A DNA stretch of 50,595 bases from JAGIBJ01 sp032119595 (GTDB taxonomy: Bacteria > Actinomycetota > Thermoleophilia > Solirubrobacterales > Solirubrobacteraceae), in contig JAUMBQ010000014.1 in assembly GCA_032119595.1 (NCBI GenBank), forward strand, positions 1-50,595, in the 5' to 3' direction. This document shows, piece after piece, positions 44,678 to 50,595 of the stretch. Under the pieces are notes generated by a model, which was not told where the DNA came from, searched no databases, and was given only the letters and a program-made list of their open reading frames with translations. The position numbers were made by a program, and so were the translations under genes. Positions within the stretch are counted from its first letter, which is position 1. Every line of letters starts with the position of its first letter.

Positions 44678-46231
44678 TCAGTTCGACGCAGCGCGCGACA
44701 GGAATCCGAATCGACGAGTCGGTTCTGGCGCGTACGCGTAGGTCCTTTCGTCGCCCCCGGAGTTGATCAGCTGCCCGAGCACAGGCGCTTCAACGGACTC
44801 CAACGTGTCGCGAAGTCGTCCGAGAGCGCTCCGTGTAACGGTGCCGAGGCGGGACACCACGAGGACACCGTCGACCTCGTCGATCATGGCGAGCGCGTCC
44901 GCGACCACGATTGCGGGCGGGGTGTCGATGAGGATGATGTCGTAGCGGTCACGTAGCAGTGCCAGAGTCTCTTTCATCGCTGGCCCCTCGATCAGCGCGA
45001 TCGGACTGGGTGGCACCATTCCCGCGGGGAGGAAGTCAACAGTCGTCTCCAGCACCCCATCTGCTCCTGCCAATGAGATCGGCATCAGTGCCTCATCGAC
45101 CGACACGAGGCCAGCCAGGACTTCCGAGAGGCCGCTGCGTTCCCGCACGTCCCATTTGGCGCTGATGGTCGGCCGCCTTAGGTCGCCTTCGACAATGAGC
45201 ACCTTGCTGCCGGCCAAGCTCGCCGCGATGGCGAGATTGGTGGTAATCGTGCTCTTGCCTTCTCCCACCACGGCCGAAGTCACGACGACTGTCTTCACGC
45301 TGCCCCCAACGTGGAGGTAACGCAAGTTCGTCCGAGCGAGGGAGAGCGCCTCCAGCGCCGAAGCGTCCGGAAGCCCGCTTCCCCTCTTCCTAAGCCCGTC
45401 GGTCTGCGGAACCAAGCCGACAACCGGAAGCCCCCACACCTCTTCGAGTTCGGCAGTGTCGCGAATGCGATCGTCCAAGCGTGCACGCAGCAGGGTGAAA
45501 CTGAGCGCGAGGAACAACGCCACAACGGCTCCGAGAATCGCGTCGCGACGTGGTCGAGGCGCGACCGGAACGGCAGGACGACGAGCACCCTGAATGATCT
45601 CGACGTTCCCGTTCGCGAGTGCTCCGAGAATGCTGACTTGGCGAAGGCGCTGGCGAAGCGTCTGCCCTGCCACGGACGCCTGATCCTTTGGGCCGAGATT
45701 GTTGTACTGCTGACGGACCTGGCTCTGGGCGCGGGTGAGCGTTGAGCGCGAGGACTCAACCCGCTGAGCGATGAAGGCCGACGACATCGCGTTGCTGATC
45801 CGTTGTGCATCGAGAGGACTCGTCGACGTCGCGATGACCCGGATCACGCTGCTGTCGACACTCGCTTCTACTCGGGTCGCGCTGCCGATTTGATCGGGGG
45901 AGTAGCCCCCCGCAAGACTCCGAGCAGCGCGGTCCCGAACGTTGGGCAGATTGAAAATCTCTTTGGTCGCTGCGGTCTGCCGTTGCGGATTGGAGTCGCT
46001 GATCTGGATCGCTTCCGACAAGAAGACGTTGACCAGGTCCACCGCACCCACCTGCATGATCGTGGTGGCCTCGTATTCCTCTGACCGCGACGAAGAAATC
46101 CCGAACGCAATAACGGCACCCACGAGCGCGGCCGCAAGGATGCCAGGCCACTGGCGCAGTACACGCCGGAGCATCCGCCCGGCGATCGGGCTTCCGCTCG
46201 AACTGTCTGTGGCCAACTCTGTTTCGGACAA
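44678..46231 (-). CDS. Polysaccharide co-polymerase/tyrosine kinase (Wzz-BY-kinase)
   Basis: 517 residues. A Wzz domain with two membrane helices (about 30-46 and 232-248) is joined to a cytoplasmic BY-kinase: Walker A VVGEGKST (321-328), A' VLIVEGDLRRP (344-354), Walker B IILIDTPP (432-439). The C-terminal Tyr cluster is very short (TYAYAPEP). It controls chain length and export of exopolysaccharide. TTG start at 46231. Confidence 0.9.
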   Translation of the reverse strand: MSETELATDSSSGSPIAGRMLRRVLRQWPGILAAALVGAVIAFGISSSRSEEYEATTIMQVGAVDLVNVFLSEAIQISDSNPQRQTAATKEIFNLPNVRDRAARSLAGGYSPDQIGSATRVEASVDSSVIRVIATSTSPLDAQRISNAMSSAFIAQRVESSRSTLTRAQSQVRQQYNNLGPKDQASVAGQTLRQRLRQVSILGALANGNVEIIQGARRPAVPVAPRPRRDAILGAVVALFLALSFTLLRARLDDRIRDTAELEEVWGLPVVGLVPQTDGLRKRGSGLPDASALEALSLARTNLRYLHVGGSVKTVVVTSAVVGEGKSTITTNLAIAASLAGSKVLIVEGDLRRPTISAKWDVRERSGLSEVLAGLVSVDEALMPISLAGADGVLETTVDFLPAGMVPPSPIALIEGPAMKETLALLRDRYDIILIDTPPAIVVADALAMIDEVDGVLVVSRLGTVTRSALGRLRDTLESVEAPVLGQLINSGGDERTYAYAPEPTRRFGFLSRAASN

Positions 46232-46738
46232 TTCTCAATACCGCGGTAGTTGCACGGAGCCCGCTAGGGCTGCGCCGCTTCGAGCAGTATGTCGGAACGA
46301 CGACTGAGTCGGAGCAGCCGCGGTTGTGCAAGGCCTCGGCGGGTCTGCGGACGATCACGACCGCCGAAGTAATTTGGGCGAGCCCGGATGTCGCGGAGAC
46401 GGACTGAGGCCCAGAGAGCGGGGCCACAGTTGATCGAAATGTAGAGCGATCCTTCGAGTCACGAAGTGCTCGGGCGACTGGCCAGGAGATGCGTTTCGGT
46501 TCGGTGACCGATGGGCCGACGGGATCAACCAGGCATTGATAGCGGGTCAGCAGGGGCTGGGAGGTGTGGCGCCGGATCACCTCACCGATGACTGAGCACC
46601 GGCTGAGTTCAAGTCTCGGTCCCGCTCGCGGCCCGGCTGCAACCTTGCGCCTGCCGTACGGAGGTCGTCCGAGCGCTATCGGCGCTCCGAAGAACCGTGA
46701 CTCGGCGTATAGCGTCCTGCGCGCAGAACTCGGACCGT
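46232..46738. other. Non-coding divergent region
   Basis: The only gap above 300 bp. No ORF with the local codon bias was found. It must carry the BY-kinase promoter. A tRNA-like T-arm and acceptor (46541-46626) was examined and rejected. Confidence 0.5.
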
Positions 46739-46767
46739 TTGCAGAGTCGCAACGCCAGCTCTACTAT
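46739..46767 (+). promoter_or_regulatory. Promoter of the methyltransferase gene
   Basis: -35 TTGCAG (46739-46744), a 17-nt spacer, -10 TACTAT (46762-46767), then 7 nt to the ATG at 46775. The mRNA is likely leaderless. Confidence 0.7.
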
Positions 46768-46774
46768 CCGCGCC

Positions 46775-47419
46775 ATGTCGAAGATCAACGATCTCGCCCA
46801 ACGTGTCTCCCGTTGGAACAGAGGACGCAAATGGGAGCTGTTCAGGCTGGTGATCGCCCCGTCCGAGGCAACCTCGGTGCTCGACGTTGGCTACCAGGAC
46901 GTTCAGTACCAGGCAGCCGACAACTACATCGAAGTTCACTACCCGTGGCCTGCTCAGATCACTGCACTTGGGATTGAGGAGCCGATCCACTTCAGCCAGC
47001 GCTATCCCGAGGTCAAGGTCGTCACCTACGACGGCGTCAGCGCATGGCCATTTGCCGACCAGTCCTTCGACGTTGTGTGGAGCAACGCAGTCCTTGAGCA
47101 CGTCGGTGATCGTGAAGCCCAGTTGCATTTCCTGCGTGAGGCTCGTCGGGTCGGCCGGCGTGTGTTCCTGACCACTCCCAACCGCGGATTCCCGATCGAG
47201 GTCCATAGCCGGATGCCTTTGATCCACTGGGGCCCGAAGCCATTCCTAGACTGGGCACTCACGGCTGCCGGCAAAGCCTGCTTCGCCGGCGACTACATGC
47301 GGCTACTCGGAATCCGCGAACTCCGAGCGCTCCTTCGCGAGGCGGGCTATGGCGAGTCAGCACACATCGTGAGGAATCGACTGGGTGGGCCAACCCTCGA
47401 TTTCGTTGTTGTTGTTTGA
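46775..47419 (+). CDS. Class I SAM-dependent methyltransferase
   Basis: 214 residues. Motif I region TSVLDVGYQD, motif II WPFADQSFDVVWSNAVLEHV and HFLREARRVGRRVFLTTPN are Methyltransf_11 hallmarks. It may methylate a sugar or lipid in the polysaccharide locus. The start is fixed by the promoter upstream. Confidence 0.87.
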   Translation: MSKINDLAQRVSRWNRGRKWELFRLVIAPSEATSVLDVGYQDVQYQAADNYIEVHYPWPAQITALGIEEPIHFSQRYPEVKVVTYDGVSAWPFADQSFDVVWSNAVLEHVGDREAQLHFLREARRVGRRVFLTTPNRGFPIEVHSRMPLIHWGPKPFLDWALTAAGKACFAGDYMRLLGIRELRALLREAGYGESAHIVRNRLGGPTLDFVVVV

Positions 47420-47469
47420 TCGACGCCCAAACGCCGGCCGCTAAGCGAGCCGGGACCGTTGGCCGGATG

Positions 47470-47528
47470 CTGGGTAGACGAGCTTCGGCCGAGGGGTACC
47501 AGGCTGCAACCGTGCCCGTCTGACCCAG
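47470..47528 (+). other. Structured intergenic stem-loop
   Basis: CTGGGTAGACG (47470-47480) pairs with CGTCTGACCCAG (47517-47528) with one bulged base, enclosing 36 nt. A smaller inverted repeat, CCGGCC (47434-47439) and GGCCGG (47461-47466), lies before it. It may be a terminator for the methyltransferase gene or an mRNA leader element. Confidence 0.35.
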
Positions 47529-47660
47529 GAGTATTCTTGTTGCGACGCGCGACGGCCCCTCGTCAGGAGCTGCCCGTTGCGAGTGAAGCACATCACTTGC
47601 GCCCGGACGACGTGGCGACCGGAGTGCGGCCATTCGGCATCTGTAAGGTTCGGCTCGTTC

Positions 47661-48992
47661 GTGCTCACTGATCCTTTGCCCCAGATCAGCGCGTACCCGG
47701 AGCTCGAGTTCGCCTTCATTCTCGCCGCTGCAGCATTGATCGCGAGCGCGCTCTTCGTGTTTCCGCGTTCGACCGTCTTGCTTGAGTTCGGCGTTGGCGC
47801 TGCGGCTGCGTTCGACTTCGCGCAGATCGCGAACGTCCACATCTTCACGATCGTCTGTTTTCTCTACCTTCTCTTCGGCGAGGATCGCCGAAACAACGCT
47901 CCGGCCACGTTCGCGGCCATTGCTTTGGTGAGTTGCGCAGCGGTCCTTGGTGTCACGGTCCTGACCGGTGACCTGGTGAACAGCCGAACGCTCGGCGTCC
48001 AGCTTGTCCTCCTGGCAACGAGCGGGGCGATAGTCGCATCGCGCGCGGATCAAGAAGCCTGCCTCCGGATGGCCTATGGTCTCTTCGCGGTTTGTGCGAT
48101 CGGTGCAGCGATCGGCCTAGGGCAGCGGACGGGAGTCATTCCTTACACACACTTCACAGACCCGAACCAGCTCGGTCGAGTTCGCGGAATCTGGCGCGAG
48201 CCCGACTGGTTCGGGATGTTCGCGGCAGTCGGACTCGTGCTGTCGTTTAGGTTGCCGATGCGATTCAGTCTGCAAGCGTTCACCACCCTCGTCCTGACCG
48301 CGGCCGTCGTCCTTTCCCTAGCACGAGCGGCCTGGATCGCTTTGGCGGTCGTTGCGCTGGTTTCACTGGCTCGGGCCTATCGCCGCGCTGACACCGCGAA
48401 GCGATGGCAAAACCGCGCCGTCTTGGCCTCAGCGCTTATCGGAGGCGCGCTCTTCCTAAGCCAAAATGCAGACGTGCGCCAGTATGCCGCCGCCCGCGCA
48501 GGTGCACTCGTCGGCATACGTCAACAGGACACTGGGCTCCAGGCGCGCCAAGCGCAAACAAACGCGCTGCTTGACCTCGCCGCTTCGGCTCCGTGGTACG
48601 GCCACGGGCTAAGCACTGCAGGACGTGTAACGGTCGACGGTCGCATCGACTACGGAAGTGCGATCAACAACGTCGCCACGAACTGGGTGCTTGGCTGGTG
48701 GATCGACGGCAAGCTGCTGGCGATCCCACTCATCGCGCTCCTCGCCCTCTCGGCGGTCAGATTCATCGGGACAGCCGGCGGTGCGGTTCTTACACTTGTG
48801 CTCGTCGCGAGCCTTGCCTCGAACGCGATGTTGATGCCTATCGCCTGGCTTGCCTTCGGCCTTGGCGCAGCCGAGGCGGCGGAAAACGCACGTCGACGGC
48901 GAACTGGACGTAGAGTCCAGAGTTCGCAGAGGTCTCGGCGACCAGGACGACCGAACACAGCCGACCGCATACAGCCTAAGAGTCGGGTGTGA
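47661..48992 (+). CDS. O-antigen ligase/Wzy-like membrane protein
   Basis: 443 residues from the GTG at 47661 (the frame is open from 47577). About 10 membrane segments. The family loop contains GRVRGIWREPDWFGMFAAVG and later APWYGHGLSTAGRV and NNVATNWVLGWWIDGK. It is the second polymerase/ligase-type protein in the window, so a second glycan product is likely. The tail is basic. The next gene starts within its stop (GTGA). Confidence 0.8.
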   Translation: MLTDPLPQISAYPELEFAFILAAAALIASALFVFPRSTVLLEFGVGAAAAFDFAQIANVHIFTIVCFLYLLFGEDRRNNAPATFAAIALVSCAAVLGVTVLTGDLVNSRTLGVQLVLLATSGAIVASRADQEACLRMAYGLFAVCAIGAAIGLGQRTGVIPYTHFTDPNQLGRVRGIWREPDWFGMFAAVGLVLSFRLPMRFSLQAFTTLVLTAAVVLSLARAAWIALAVVALVSLARAYRRADTAKRWQNRAVLASALIGGALFLSQNADVRQYAAARAGALVGIRQQDTGLQARQAQTNALLDLAASAPWYGHGLSTAGRVTVDGRIDYGSAINNVATNWVLGWWIDGKLLAIPLIALLALSAVRFIGTAGGAVLTLVLVASLASNAMLMPIAWLAFGLGAAEAAENARRRRTGRRVQSSQRSRRPGRPNTADRIQPKSRV

Positions 48993-49933
48993 ACATCCTT
49001 CTTGCCAATCCGCTTCGCGGCGGACTCGGGCACTACGAACGGCAACTAGTGAGTTTGCTGGTCGAATCCGGAGTGCACGTCAGGGCCACTGGGGTCCTGG
49101 AACCTTCTACCTCGGGCGCCTCCGCTGCGAGATGGCTCGCTCACTACGTGCGGGTCCTCGGCGCTCAACGTGCGGTAAACCATGACCGCCTGCTGGCATG
49201 CTGGCCTGCCGTCGGGTATCTCGACGTGGCCATGCTCCGGCTCGTATCGCGTGTCCCGGTGTCGCTCATCGTGCACGATCCGAGCCCGCTGGTGCATGCT
49301 CGCGGATACGGCGAAGTGGCGCGGCAGGTGGCCCACCTGAGCGGTGGCCGGACGGAGCTGATCGTTCACAGCGAGATCGCCGAGACCGAGGTCAGGAATC
49401 AGACCGCCGGTATCAAACTGACCCGGCTCCCACTCCCGATGCTCGGACCAGCGTCAAAGAGCGAACCGAAGAGTCATCCAGTGAGAGTCTCAGTCGTAGG
49501 TCAGTTCAAACCCGATCGTGACGTCGCTGGGCTGGTCGCGCTCGCACAACAGGCGCCCGCGGAATGGGAGCTGAAGATCCTTGGGCGCGGGTAGCCACTG
49601 ATCCCGGGCTGGGATGTCGACTCTCGTTTCCTGACCGAAGCCGAGTTCACAGACGCCCTACGATGGAGCAGCGTCGTCCTGATTCCCTATGTCCGCTTCT
49701 TCCAGAGCGGTGTCGCGGTCCGATGTCTCGAAGAGGGCGTTCCGTGCGTAGGACCACGCGCGTCAAGCTTGCCCGAGACATTGGGACATGACGAGTGGCT
49801 CGTCGATAGCGGCGGATGGATAGCAGCGATTGAGAAGGCGCTCGCTGCAACCCCGGATCGGCTTCACAGGTTGGCCACTGAGCAAATGACCCGGACTGTG
49901 GACGCGTGGCGTGACTGGAGTCAGTCCGCGTGA
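48989..49933 (+). pseudogene. Glycosyltransferase interrupted by an in-frame TAG
   Basis: The frame starts at GTG 48989 (MNILLANPLRGGLGHYERQL) and stops at TAG 49592-49594 after KILGRG. The same frame then continues as PLIPGWDVDSRFLTEAEF and SSVVLIPYVRFFQSGVAVRC to TGA at 49933, where the next gene begins with a 4-bp overlap. The downstream half is the usual C-terminal nucleotide-sugar-binding half of a GT4-type enzyme. One base change (TGG or CAG to TAG) explains it. A sequencing error or a recent mutation is likelier than readthrough. Confidence 0.8.
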
Positions 49934-50595
49934 GCCTTGGTCCTGACGTGTCTATGGTGGTTCTGAGACCCGAGCTGCGCGACTCGGACGTTGAGCGCGA
50001 GACCAACCGACTCGATCGGGGCGAAGTCACGCTCTTCTGGGGTGTCAACCCAACGTTCGTTCCGACGGCCCACGCCGCGGGCAGTCGATATCGTCCGTCC
50101 GGGCTCCTACTTAGCGTTCGACTGGCGATGACGCCGACCGTCGCTGTACTCAACGTCCCCGAGCCGATGTGGGCCCGGTATTGGCCCCGCGTGGTTCTGG
50201 TGGTGTCGGCAGTCAGAATCGGACGCTGGCTGGCCCAATCCGAGCCGATTACAGTCGGAACGTACGCCATCGAAAACCTCGATCCAACGAGGCGCTTTAC
50301 GCACCCCGCGCTGGATTCTCATCCACGCGCCAACAGGGTTCTCAGTGCCGCGATTGAGGCCGCAATCCGGCTCTTCGCCCGCAGCACGATTGATCGAGCG
50401 GTCTTCGGAACTGAGGCTGCGGCCGCCAACTACCTAGGCGCACGGTTTCTCTCCCCCGGACGCACCCTTTTGGCGACGATTCCGGAGACACACGGGATCT
50501 GTAGAACCTGTTTCCCGGACGCTGACCCGTCGGAGGTCGCTCGCACGCCGCGGGCGAATCGCGTGCTGTTCCTGGGCGAACTAGCCGAACGTAAA
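49930..50595 (+). CDS. Glycosyltransferase, GT4-like (3' end outside window)
   Basis: 222 codons are visible from the GTG at 49930 to the window edge with no stop. The N-terminal Rossmann half includes TVGTYAIENLDP and LLATIPETHGICRTCFPD; the linker to the C-terminal half reads RVLFLGELAERK, typical of GT4 enzymes. It overlaps the broken glycosyltransferase by 4 bp and belongs to the same operon. Confidence 0.82.
   Translation, partial: MSLGPDVSMVVLRPELRDSDVERETNRLDRGEVTLFWGVNPTFVPTAHAAGSRYRPSGLLLSVRLAMTPTVAVLNVPEPMWARYWPRVVLVVSAVRIGRWLAQSEPITVGTYAIENLDPTRRFTHPALDSHPRANRVLSAAIEAAIRLFARSTIDRAVFGTEAAAANYLGARFLSPGRTLLATIPETHGICRTCFPDADPSEVARTPRANRVLFLGELAERK

Noticed and set aside
46541..46626. 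tRNA-like segment: acceptor AGCGGGT/TCCCGCT (6 of 7 pairs) and a 5-bp T-arm with loop TTCAAGT.
   Set aside because: There is no T at position 8 and no canonical D-arm or 5+7 anticodon arm between them; at most a decayed remnant or chance.

Overview
The window is GC-rich DNA whose codons end mostly in G or C. Several genes appear to be read from leaderless transcripts: a TANNNT -10 box lies 6-7 nt from the start codon. Many secreted proteins have Ala-rich signal peptides and Thr-Pro linkers. This fits a soil-type actinobacterium, plausibly of the Thermoleophilia/Solirubrobacterales; the lineage is inferred from style, not from a marker gene. No rRNA, tRNA, IS element or CRISPR array was recognised.

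Layout. 1-2252: the 3'-truncated gene of a secreted beta-helix/PKD protein ending in a long Thr-Pro hexanucleotide array. 2363-4602: a TetR regulator and 14-TM MFS exporter, with a promoter/operator that can be read base by base. 4630-4764: two 61-bp hairpin repeats. 4778-7222: a PvdQ/aculeacin-acylase-like Ntn hydrolase. 7433-9066: a cupin, a small possibly frameshifted gene and a winged-helix regulator. 9125-22635: a secreted TIM-barrel hydrolase, overlapping by 4 bp the gene of a 3995-residue secreted protein (about 15 PPC-like repeats, Ig-like and PKD domains, an embedded SGNH hydrolase). 22878-27059: a small Lys/Ala-rich protein and a second large secreted SGNH hydrolase. 27287-31071: a TIR-STAND-TPR protein of immune type, a 45-residue ORF, and a DUF2384-like antitoxin. 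31145-32440: a secreted Fn3-like protein.

32556-38860 and 44678-50595 hold exopolysaccharide genes: GT4, GT2, a Wzx flippase, two Wzy/ligase-type proteins, a pyruvyltransferase, a Wzz/BY-kinase, a methyltransferase and two further GTs, one broken by an in-frame TAG. Between them, at 38891-44615, lies a lasso-type RiPP cluster: a 42-residue precursor (39589-39717), a PqqD-like B1, a transglutaminase-like B2, an asparagine-synthetase-like C that lacks the glutaminase domain, an HPr-kinase-like kinase, an ABC exporter and a nucleotidyltransferase. The leader matches the lasso consensus exactly, but the core predicted from it has no Asp/Glu at positions 7-9. The product is therefore either cleaved at an unusual site or of a new ring type. 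This is the strongest candidate for a new system in the window.
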